Part shown: one piece after another, positions 7,027 through 13,014 of the stretch
How positions within the stretch are numbered: the first letter of the stretch is position 1
How the letters are laid out: every line of letters begins with the position of its first letter
Source: Methanobacteriota archaeon
GTDB taxonomy: Archaea; Thermoplasmatota; Poseidoniia; Poseidoniales; Thalassarchaeaceae
Assembly: GCA_002712645.1 (NCBI GenBank)
Contig: PAUH01000015.1
Coordinates: forward strand, 1-13,555
Length of the DNA stretch: 13,555 bases
Direction: 5' to 3'
Made by a program: the position numbers and the translations under genes
Notes under the pieces: generated by a model
Seen by the model: the letters and a program-made list of their open reading frames with translations, nothing else
Told to the model about the DNA's origin: nothing
Databases searched by the model: none

Positions 7027-7042
7027 TTTAGGTTAACCTAAA
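7027..7042. promoter_or_regulatory. DtxR/IdeR-type operator palindrome, distal box
   Basis: TTTAGGTTAACCTAAA is a perfect 16-bp palindrome differing from the proximal box by one base. The two centres are 45 bp apart and bracket the AT-rich core promoter of the minus-strand gene (AAATATTGATAAA near 7016-7029). It is about 70 bp before the divergent gene and might influence that too. Confidence 0.75.
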
Positions 7043-7081
7043 AATAAATTTTAATATTAAAATTCGTTATTCTTAGATTCA

Positions 7082-7089
7082 TTTTAAAA
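7082..7089 (+). promoter_or_regulatory. TATA-like box of the DUF3592-like gene
   Basis: TTTTAAAA is centred 26 bases before the ATG at 7112, the expected archaeal spacing for a leaderless or nearly leaderless transcript. A weak GAGG (7101-7104) also precedes the ATG by seven bases. Confidence 0.5.
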
Positions 7090-7111
7090 GACTCTCATTC
7101 GAGGCAAAATT

Positions 7112-7951
7112 ATGGTGAGTACTGGTCGAAGAGGAACTGGTGAGGGTGGCCCTGAGACTAAGTCAAGTCTGCCACTGATAGCATTTACAGCGGCATTATT
7201 GGTCGTAGGCTGCACTATATCCTATGTTTTGTTCTGGGAAGAACTGTCCTCGCAAATGGAGACCGATGATTGGACGGAGGTCCAAGGAGCAATAATCTCT
7301 AGCGGGGTAGGGTCGGATTATTCGTGCGACGGAGAAGAAGGAGGGTGCTCTACCACATATCAGCCATTTGCAGAATACCGATACGATGTCGATGGAGAAT
7401 CTTACGAGGGATCAAGAATCTCGTATACCTGGGCGAATACCCATATCGGATTCCGTTCTCTTGCTGAGAGCGTGATAGATGATTTCCAGGAGGGCGACGA
7501 AATCACGGTGTATGTGGATCCGGACGATCACGGCGAATCCGTGTTAATTCAGGGGTTGGAACTCAAGAGCTTGTCTTTCCCCATTGCGGTCCTTGTGCCT
7601 TTAGTACTCGCAATACAGCCGATTGAGATTACCTACATGGTGAGATTCGCTAGACGCTTCGGCGATGCCGACGGCGACGGCGAAAGCTCGACCGCCAAAT
7701 CCCGCCCTCATGGTGAAGGTAACTGGGTTGGGCCAGATGGAACTGAGAGTGGTCCAGGTGTTCCTGAAGATTGGTACTTGACGTACGATGGGCCTGCACC
7801 AATCGTGGAGGAAATTTACGATGAGAACTATGCCGTAGATAGAGGAAATGGTGCTATTCCCGTTGATTTCTACATCAAAAAATGGGGGGTCCCCGAAGGC
7901 TTCGGTAAAACTAGCAATGAGAAAAATGCCACACGCAGATCACGCAAATAG
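7112..7951 (+). CDS. DUF3592-like membrane protein with polar C-terminal tail
   Basis: This 279-residue protein has a first membrane helix at about residues 20-42, an external domain, a second helix at about 153-172 and a long hydrophilic tail. The middle domain follows the DUF3592 pattern: WTEVQGAIISSGV, FAEYRYDVDGESYEGSRI, and EGDEITVYVDPDDHGESVLI. The family is widespread and its function unknown. The external part carries a Cys pair (SCDGEEGGC). Just after the second helix is a DADGDGES stretch (residues 185-192), a calcium-loop-like acidic motif. The tail holds repeated Trp/Gly/Pro segments (GNWVGPDG, EDWYLTYDGP). It is divergent from the Fea1-like gene and shares its 130-base regulatory region, so metal regulation is possible but unproven. 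Confidence 0.65.
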   Translation: MVSTGRRGTGEGGPETKSSLPLIAFTAALLVVGCTISYVLFWEELSSQMETDDWTEVQGAIISSGVGSDYSCDGEEGGCSTTYQPFAEYRYDVDGESYEGSRISYTWANTHIGFRSLAESVIDDFQEGDEITVYVDPDDHGESVLIQGLELKSLSFPIAVLVPLVLAIQPIEITYMVRFARRFGDADGDGESSTAKSRPHGEGNWVGPDGTESGPGVPEDWYLTYDGPAPIVEEIYDENYAVDRGNGAIPVDFYIKKWGVPEGFGKTSNEKNATRRSRK

Positions 7952-7998
7952 CCGATTCCTGTGGAGAGGATAATGAATAGCAAGGCCAAGCGCGTAGC

Positions 7999-8226
7999 AT
8001 GCCCCGCCCAGAGGAACCGCTGACGATTCGAAATGACATGCAGCTACTCATGTTCATGAGGTTGTGGACTTCGCAGGGAAGCCTGGCACTTAGAGCCGCT
8101 TCCAGCTTAGTTGATCGGAGTGAGGGCCGCAGAATCGAGATTCCGGAGAAGCAAGGCCGAGATATCAAGGCCGAGATCGTCCAAATGCACAAGCATCTGT
8201 CCACTCTTCTAGATCGAATCGTTTGA
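7999..8226 (+). CDS. Small hypothetical helical protein (75 residues)
   Basis: I do not recognise this protein. The sequence is amphipathic and probably all helical, with a Met/Leu-rich first half (NDMQLLMFMRLW) and a charged second half ending in KAEIVQMHKHLSTLLDRIV. It has no membrane helix or metal motif. The ATG at 7999 has no ribosome binding site. A much better start, ATG 7973 preceded by GGAGAGGA, lies upstream but in another frame and would need one extra base to join. I favour this frame over the opposite-strand one because its composition is protein-like and it shares the strand of both neighbours. It may share a transcript with the gene ending at 7951. Confidence 0.5.
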   Translation: MPRPEEPLTIRNDMQLLMFMRLWTSQGSLALRAASSLVDRSEGRRIEIPEKQGRDIKAEIVQMHKHLSTLLDRIV

Positions 8227-8275
8227 ACATGGCCGATATCGGTGTTCCAGATTCAACTCATGGAAGCCACTCCAA

Positions 8276-8293
8276 TGTCATTTTTGTATGACA
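8276..8293. terminator. Possible hairpin with T-rich loop after the small gene
   Basis: TGTCAT and ATGACA form a 6-bp stem around TTTTGT, 50 bases after the stop at 8226 and just before the AT-rich glutamine synthetase promoter. A 10-bp palindrome CCGATATCGG (8233-8242) also lies in this gap. Either could mark transcript ends or protein binding; evidence is only symmetry. Confidence 0.25.
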
Positions 8294-8300
8294 ATGAAGA

Positions 8301-8434
8301 AATAAAAATGAAAAATTAAATTTTATTTATACATTTAAACAATAAATAAATGAAAAATTAAACGTTATTACATAATATTAGAAAATAAGTGCAATAATAA
8401 ACCATAATAAGCCAAATTTATTTCCATTGTGTCT
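8301..8434 (+). promoter_or_regulatory. Very AT-rich promoter of the glutamine synthetase gene
   Basis: This stretch is almost entirely A and T, unlike the roughly even composition of the neighbouring coding DNA. It holds the direct repeat listed separately. CATAATAAG (8403-8411) is a TATA-like element about 26 bases before the ATG at 8435 and would give a leaderless transcript. There is no Shine-Dalgarno sequence. Confidence 0.5.
8306..8369 (+). repeat. 42-bp-spaced direct repeat upstream of glutamine synthetase
   Basis: AAATGAAAAATTAAA occurs at 8306-8320 and again at 8348-8362. After two differing bases both copies continue with TTATT, so 20 of 22 positions match. The 42-bp period is about four DNA turns, which would put both copies on the same helix face. 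Confidence 0.55.
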
Positions 8435-9442
8435 ATGGCAACTAAGTCTAAACTGGAATACATTTGGCTAGATGGATACGAACCGACACAAAGCATGAGG
8501 AGCAAGACGATGATTAGATCCGACTTCAAAGGGTCACTGGATGAGTGCCCCATGTGGTCATTTGACGGCTCCTCTACTTTACAGGCAGAAGGGGGAGATT
8601 CTGATTGCCTGCTCAAGCCTGCATACATTTGCCCCGACCCTGACAGAGTTAATGGATATCTAGTGATGTGCGAGGTCCTCAACGCAGATGGCTCCCCTCA
8701 TGCATCCAACGGGCGTGCAACGATTGAGGAAGATGATGATGACTTCTGGTTTGGATATGAGCAGGAGTACTTCCTCTGGGACCCAGAGACCAACCTGCCA
8801 CTAGGATTCCCTCGTGATCAAACTCCCCAGGGGCAATTCTACTGTTCAGTAGGTGGCAAGAACACATTTGGCAGAGACATCATCGAAGCACATCTCGACA
8901 TGTGTTTGGACGCCGGGTTGAATGTCGAGGGGATCAATGCAGAGGTAGCAGTCGGCCAGTGGGAGTATCAGATATTCGCCAAGGGCGCCAAGGAGGCTGG
9001 AGACCAGATATGGGTTTCCAGATACCTTGCTGAGAGGAACGCTGAGAAGTATGGCCTGGCGATTGAATGGCATCCTAAGCCACTTGGCGCCACAGATTGG
9101 AACGGCTCTGGAATGCATGTGAATTTCAGCGATGGCAAGATGCGCGATGAAGGGGGAGAGAAACTGATGAGCCAGATATGCGAAGCTTTCGGCAAGAACA
9201 TCAAGAAACATATCGACGTATATGGTGCTCACAATGAACAGAGGCTCACAGGCCTCCATGAAACTCAATCCATCCACGAGTTTTCATATGGCGTTTCAGA
9301 CAGAGGGGCATCAATCAGAATCCCTATCGGCACCATCGAAGATGGCTGGAAAGGCAGACTCGAAGATCGCAGACCATCCTCGAATGGGGATCCGTATAAG
9401 ATCGGTGCAGTGGTGATAAGTACCACAAAGTCATCTTACTGA
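8435..9442 (+). CDS. glnA: Glutamine synthetase, GSII (eukaryote-type)
   Basis: The enzyme makes glutamine from glutamate, ammonium and ATP. At 335 residues it has the short GSII architecture, not the roughly 440-470 residues of GSI. The beta-grasp segment WSFDGSSTLQAEGGDSDCLL matches the GSII pattern W-YDGSST-QA-G-DSE. Catalytic-domain hallmarks follow: FWFGYEQEY (metal ligands E109 and E111), GRDIIEAH, GINAEVAVGQWEYQI, DWNGSGMHVNF (H228), NEQRLTGLHET, and RGASIRIPIGT ending in LEDRRPSSNGDPY. All key motifs are present, so it should be active, probably as an oligomer in the cytoplasm. The ATG at 8435 is chosen; a GTG at 8429 would add only two residues. It is convergent with the D-amino-acid-oxidase-like gene and the 3' ends overlap by seven bases. 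GSII is typical of eukaryotes and some bacteria, so its history here is of interest. Confidence 0.96.
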   Translation: MATKSKLEYIWLDGYEPTQSMRSKTMIRSDFKGSLDECPMWSFDGSSTLQAEGGDSDCLLKPAYICPDPDRVNGYLVMCEVLNADGSPHASNGRATIEEDDDDFWFGYEQEYFLWDPETNLPLGFPRDQTPQGQFYCSVGGKNTFGRDIIEAHLDMCLDAGLNVEGINAEVAVGQWEYQIFAKGAKEAGDQIWVSRYLAERNAEKYGLAIEWHPKPLGATDWNGSGMHVNFSDGKMRDEGGEKLMSQICEAFGKNIKKHIDVYGAHNEQRLTGLHETQSIHEFSYGVSDRGASIRIPIGTIEDGWKGRLEDRRPSSNGDPYKIGAVVISTTKSSY

Positions 9443-10374
9443 AGATGTTCTTCTAGCATTTCCAGAACTTCGTCAGCACACCCCCACGATAGGGTAACAC
9501 CGGCACCACCGTGACCGTAATTGTGGATGATCTTCTTCCCATCGAGACACTCTCTCTCTAAACGAACTTCTGTCCTCGATGGTCTGAGCCCGACTGCCCT
9601 GCCAACGATCTTGCTTCTGTCTAGCCCAGGCCATAGCGACTCACATTTTTCGAGGATGTCTTCCTCGTCCTCCTCACGAATCTCCATCGCCCAATCGCCT
9701 TTCTGGGCAGTTCCCCCCAATACGGTGACGTCTCTCCTTGGAATCGTATAGATCAATGATTCAGGTCGCTGGTCGTATCTCCCAAAACCGGGATCCTGCC
9801 TGATATACACCACCTGCCCCCTGACTGGAATCACTTCCTCGTCTCGGCAAATCTCCCTCGCGCCCAAGCCACTACAATTGACGATCAACTCAGACCCCAA
9901 CTCATCGAAACTCGATACCTTACGGGTTTCAATAGTCCCGCCGAGCGATTCGAATCTCGATCTCAGCCAAGGCATGTAGTGCGCCATCTCAATGACCGGG
10001 GCCTCGATTTCCCATCCGAATGAATATCCGTCCACGACCTCATGCTCTTCTAGTATCCTGAAATGGTCGATCGATTCACTCCAACCGGGAGCCCTGCAGG
10101 GCTGCTTCAGATACTCCCGCCCCATCCTCATCGTGATGAATTCAAGCCCCACTTCATCCATCAATCGGACAAATTCCCTAAAGCTCTCAGAAGACCATCT
10201 ATTCGTCTTGATAAGAGGCTCAACTAGAAACGGGTACCACCATGCTGCAGCCGTATCGGATACGGTTTCCGGACTCATTTTTTCAGCTACAAGGTGGACT
10301 TCGAGACCCCTTTCAAGAAGTCTGATTCCAGTGCTGAGGCCCGATACGCCCCCTCCTAATACTGTACAAACCAT
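9436..10374 (-). CDS. D-amino-acid oxidase-like FAD enzyme
   Basis: The protein (312 residues from the ATG at 10374) follows the DAO family closely. It has the FAD-binding VLGGGVSGLSTGIRLLERG at residues 5-23, DTAAAWWYPF, VNCSGLGAREI, EVIPVRGQVVYI, IPRRDVTVLGGTAQKGDW, GLRPSRTEVRLE and the C-terminal signature HNYGHGGAGVTLSWG at 284-298. Such enzymes oxidise D-amino acids to 2-oxo acids with release of ammonium and hydrogen peroxide. Neutral versus acidic substrate cannot be decided. The GLRPSR Arg fits the carboxylate-binding residue of the family. The frame stays open for 40 more residues upstream, but these look unlike protein and precede the dinucleotide-binding motif, so I reject them. 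GGGGAG lies just before the chosen ATG. No signal peptide is present, so it is cytosolic. It overlaps the glutamine synthetase 3' end, suggesting but not proving linked nitrogen recycling. Confidence 0.9.
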   Translation of the reverse strand: MVCTVLGGGVSGLSTGIRLLERGLEVHLVAEKMSPETVSDTAAAWWYPFLVEPLIKTNRWSSESFREFVRLMDEVGLEFITMRMGREYLKQPCRAPGWSESIDHFRILEEHEVVDGYSFGWEIEAPVIEMAHYMPWLRSRFESLGGTIETRKVSSFDELGSELIVNCSGLGAREICRDEEVIPVRGQVVYIRQDPGFGRYDQRPESLIYTIPRRDVTVLGGTAQKGDWAMEIREEDEEDILEKCESLWPGLDRSKIVGRAVGLRPSRTEVRLERECLDGKKIIHNYGHGGAGVTLSWGCADEVLEMLEEHLQ

Positions 10375-10450
10375 ACTCTCCCCATGGTCTCCTGCTGCTG
10401 GGGATGCAAGGCTCTTTCTATCGCCCAACCCTCGGCAGGACGAGTGACAC

Positions 10451-10636
10451 ATGCCCAAGGTCAAGAAGCCAAAGAAAGGGTGGTTTATCCCCAAAAGGCG
10501 GAAAATTAGGAGAGGCCCTGCAGTGAAGCCCTCTGAGCGAGGGCTCCCTCCTTGCCCTTCGTGCGGCGAATGGTCGATGCAGAAGGATGAAGCTAGGAAT
10601 GAGATTTATTGTGGAGCTTGTGGAACCACCTCGTGA
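10451..10636 (+). CDS. Small basic zinc-ribbon protein
   Basis: This 61-residue protein has two parts. Residues 1-30 are rich in Lys and Arg (MPKVKKPKKGWFIPKRRKIR), which suits nucleic acid or ribosome binding. Residues 35-57 carry two Cys pairs, CPSC (35, 38) and CGAC (54, 57), spaced as in a zinc ribbon. The exact family is not recognised. Small zinc ribbons of this kind are common in archaea and often act with RNA, ribosomes or transcription. The ATG at 10451 is 76 bases from the divergent oxidase start. It probably leads the plus-strand run that continues with the PrsW-like gene. Confidence 0.7.
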   Translation: MPKVKKPKKGWFIPKRRKIRRGPAVKPSERGLPPCPSCGEWSMQKDEARNEIYCGACGTTS

Positions 10637-10672
10637 ATCCGTCAATACCAAGTCAAAAGCCCTCTGTGCAAA

Positions 10673-10740
10673 GGTCGTCGCTGTGATGATGAACCAAGCC
10701 GGGCCGAAAGGGCACTGAGTGATGGGCGCTCTGAGCGACC
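10673..10740 (+). ncRNA. Candidate kink-turn / C/D-box-like RNA element
   Basis: In the 114-base gap before the PrsW-like gene, GTCGC (10677-10681) pairs with GCGAC (10735-10739). Next to the 5' strand, after one U, is GTGATGA (10683-10689), matching box C (RUGAUGA). Next to the 3' strand is CTGA (10731-10734), matching box D. This geometry is that of a kink-turn: a three-base bulge, tandem G-A pairs, then a stem. An internal CTGA (10715-10718) with GTGATGG (10719-10725) resembles D' and C' boxes. Against a normal methylation guide, the C-to-D' interval is 25 bases and the C'-to-D interval only 5. It could be an unusual C/D RNA, an L7Ae-binding leader element, or chance. Confidence 0.35.
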
Positions 10741-10750
10741 GGGTGATAAC

Positions 10751-12217
10751 ATGAGGTGGACAGGTCCGGATGGAAGGGTGCACAAGCCAGCACCTTCAGC
10801 CCAATTGACCCCTCCTGAGCACGATCTCCTAATCCCTTCCCAAACAGCGCCATGGAAGACATATGGTCGTATGATGGCGACAGTTTTGCCAGCCTTTTTG
10901 CTACTTTATGCAGCATTAATGCTAACCATAGGTGTGCTAGAATGGAACCCCCTCCTAATCATAGGCGGCGGTTTGTTTGCAATCCCCCTCGTACTTTTCG
11001 TCCTCAGACTTACCAGGCCCTCAGTGATACAGATTTGGAATGCCATACCGGACTCCAATGGCTCGACACTCCACAATCGCACTGATTCGGCTTCAATCAC
11101 TACGATGAACCCCACAAGGATGGAACGCCACCTCTTACTTGACGGCACTCCGCTGGAGTTCCCTCCCTCGTGGAGTCCATGGGCCCTATTTCTTGGATGC
11201 GTATTCGTAAGCATTTTGCTTTCAATAGCAACGACCTCATCAGGAATATCAGATGGCGCAATAGTCATTTTTATCTTGCTCGCTGTACCTTTGTGGCTAC
11301 TTGGTTTTTCGATTCCCGTTCTTGCATGGTGGTCTATTGCAAGTCGAAGATTGCGCCTACCCATAAGACGGGTGCAGGCCGAAGGTTGGTTGATCGCAGG
11401 AATGCTCAGCGCCTTTCCAGCATTTTTGGCGAACTCTCTACTAACCCCTGGGTTGATCCCCTCTTCCTGGAACTCCATCCAGACGGACATGGCGCTCATA
11501 GCAGTCGGCGCCCCCATTATCGAAGAAACCTGTAAGGCACTAGCGATCCTCCTGTTCATACCGACACTACGTGGGCCAAGATCCGGTTTTATGGTGGGTT
11601 TCAGCGTAGGGTTAGGATTCGCTCTGATTGAGAATGTTCAGTATGTCGCCGGCTCTCTTTTCGGCGGCCCCGCTAATTTAGCAGCCACAACTCTGATCAG
11701 GGGCGTAGGCTCGATACCTGCTCATGCTCTCTGGACCGCATTAGTGGGATCTGCGATCGGAGGTTTCGTCGGCTCAAGAGGACTCAATATGAAACTCTCA
11801 TTAGCCATTGCAAAGACGCAAATCGGAGTCATAGATGCAGTCGAGAAAATGGGTGTCGATGTAGATGGCGACGGGCTGAAGGAAGGATTCACAGAAACAT
11901 CAGCATTCTTGGAATCGGCTCTTTCTGATGGCATCTGGTCTGCACGTGATTCAAAACATCTTACAGACGAGTTGCAGGCCATGCCCGATGAATCGGGTAA
12001 TATCTCAATTTCACGCCCCATTTCGCTTGCTTTCTGCCTTGCAGTATTCGGGCATGCTTTGTGGAATGGGCTGTCTGTGGGATCATACGCTGCCGCGGAA
12101 GAAGCCGGATTCAGCGAGGGTGTATCGCTTCTAATGACTGTAGCAGTTGTCCTCTGCATGGTCATATCCGTCATATTGCTAACTTTGAGGGAGTCGAGAA
12201 ACCACTCTCCGGCCTAG
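10751..12217 (+). CDS. PrsW-like intramembrane metalloprotease with inserted acidic loop
   Basis: The protein (488 residues) has many membrane helices (first ones about 41-62 and 66-87). PrsW family motifs are in order: EE in APIIEETCKALA (E258, E259), ALIENVQY (E294), HALW (H325) and GHALWNG (H435). PrsW proteases, related to CPBP/Abi enzymes, cut membrane proteins; bacterial PrsW cleaves an anti-sigma factor. No substrate is evident here. Two features stand out. A long polar N-terminus precedes the first helix. About 80 residues between the two His motifs include VDVDGDGLKEGF (D370, D372, D374), a DxDxDG calcium-loop-like motif. The ATG at 10751 is preceded by GGGTGAT at a suitable distance. 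The DUF92-like gene follows after 65 bases. Family assignment is good; activity and target are inferred. Confidence 0.82.
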   Translation: MRWTGPDGRVHKPAPSAQLTPPEHDLLIPSQTAPWKTYGRMMATVLPAFLLLYAALMLTIGVLEWNPLLIIGGGLFAIPLVLFVLRLTRPSVIQIWNAIPDSNGSTLHNRTDSASITTMNPTRMERHLLLDGTPLEFPPSWSPWALFLGCVFVSILLSIATTSSGISDGAIVIFILLAVPLWLLGFSIPVLAWWSIASRRLRLPIRRVQAEGWLIAGMLSAFPAFLANSLLTPGLIPSSWNSIQTDMALIAVGAPIIEETCKALAILLFIPTLRGPRSGFMVGFSVGLGFALIENVQYVAGSLFGGPANLAATTLIRGVGSIPAHALWTALVGSAIGGFVGSRGLNMKLSLAIAKTQIGVIDAVEKMGVDVDGDGLKEGFTETSAFLESALSDGIWSARDSKHLTDELQAMPDESGNISISRPISLAFCLAVFGHALWNGLSVGSYAAAEEAGFSEGVSLLMTVAVVLCMVISVILLTLRESRNHSPA

Positions 12218-12282
12218 GAAGTGCCCCATTAAGCACTTTGACTGTCGAATCCTTCTTCATCAATCAGTTCACGCGCCGACCG

Positions 12283-13014
12283 ATGGAGATTACGGATCAG
12301 ACCATCCTCCTCGCACTAATCCTCGGATTACTCGGGGTATGCGTAGTGACGAGGGCACTAGATGCCGGAGGCCTCGTAGCAGCCACTATCATAGGTTGCA
12401 TAATAGGTTTCATGGGACACTGGACATGGCTAGCACTCCTGATCTTCTTCCTGCTATCTGCATCAATCGCGACCCGTTGGAAATATGCCGAGAAGAATTC
12501 CATGGGCTTCGCCGAAGCGAACGAAGGATCAAGGGGGTGGAGGAATGTACTAGCCAATGGCGGCGCCCCTGCGATTGCCGTACTTATCCACGAGATTAAT
12601 GGCGCATCAGGTTGGGGGGCATTGGCAATCTCTTCGAGCGTAGCTGTGGCAATGTCTGACACTTTGGCATCAGAAATAGGAGTCATGGACAGCCGTACAA
12701 GAAGCATAATCACGCTCAAATCAGTCCCTACAGGATCCAATGGCGGAATGTCGCCTCTTGGCATGTTTGGGTCCGTGATGGGCGCAAGCATGGTTGCCGT
12801 GGCCGCTATCGCGCTAATGGCAGAACATCTGCCAGAAGGCCTATTCGAAACGGCTGTGATAATCACAACAATAGGTTGGATAGGATGTCAGATAGACTCC
12901 GTCCTTGGAGAACTTATGGAGAATCGTGGTTTACTAGGTAAACATTCAGTTAATTTCCTCGCAACCTCTTTCGGCGCCTTAGCCGGCTGGGCAGCCTACG
13001 TCACAATTTTCTGA
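12283..13014 (+). CDS. DUF92 family membrane protein (VTE6/TMEM19-like)
   Basis: This 243-residue integral membrane protein has about six helices and the DUF92 signature: DAGGLVAATIIGCIIG, then SRGWRNVLANGGAPA, AMSDTLASEIGVMD, and VPTGSNGGMSPLGMFGSVMGA. Family members occur in archaea, cyanobacteria, plants and animals. The plant member VTE6 phosphorylates phytyl phosphate, so an isoprenoid phosphate kinase role in archaeal lipid metabolism or salvage is possible but inferred. The frame is open further upstream, into the end of the PrsW-like gene. I start at the ATG at 12283 because the family begins with a helix like ILLALILGLLGV and the upstream residues are not conserved-looking. The stop TGA shares its last base with the next gene's ATG (TGATG), which suggests translational coupling. 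Confidence 0.85.
   Translation: MEITDQTILLALILGLLGVCVVTRALDAGGLVAATIIGCIIGFMGHWTWLALLIFFLLSASIATRWKYAEKNSMGFAEANEGSRGWRNVLANGGAPAIAVLIHEINGASGWGALAISSSVAVAMSDTLASEIGVMDSRTRSIITLKSVPTGSNGGMSPLGMFGSVMGASMVAVAAIALMAEHLPEGLFETAVIITTIGWIGCQIDSVLGELMENRGLLGKHSVNFLATSFGALAGWAAYVTIF

Noticed and set aside
7911..8204. 97-codon minus-strand frame opposite the small helical protein gene
   Set aside because: Its translation is Cys/Ser-rich with no features and it overlaps the tail of the DUF3592-like gene. The plus-strand frame is more protein-like.
10375..10494. 40-residue N-terminal extension of the oxidase
   Set aside because: It precedes the FAD-binding strand that normally starts the protein, runs into the divergent zinc-ribbon gene, and looks like non-coding sequence. 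The ATG at 10374 fits the family.
10681..10713. Hammerhead ribozyme suggested by GTGATGA followed by GAAA
   Set aside because: The core should be CUGAUGA with a stem II hairpin between it and GAAA. No such hairpin can form and the first core base is wrong.
12061..12282. Upstream extension of the DUF92 frame
   Set aside because: It lies mostly inside the end of the PrsW-like gene in another frame and its residues do not resemble the family. The ATG at 12283 gives a normal N-terminal helix.
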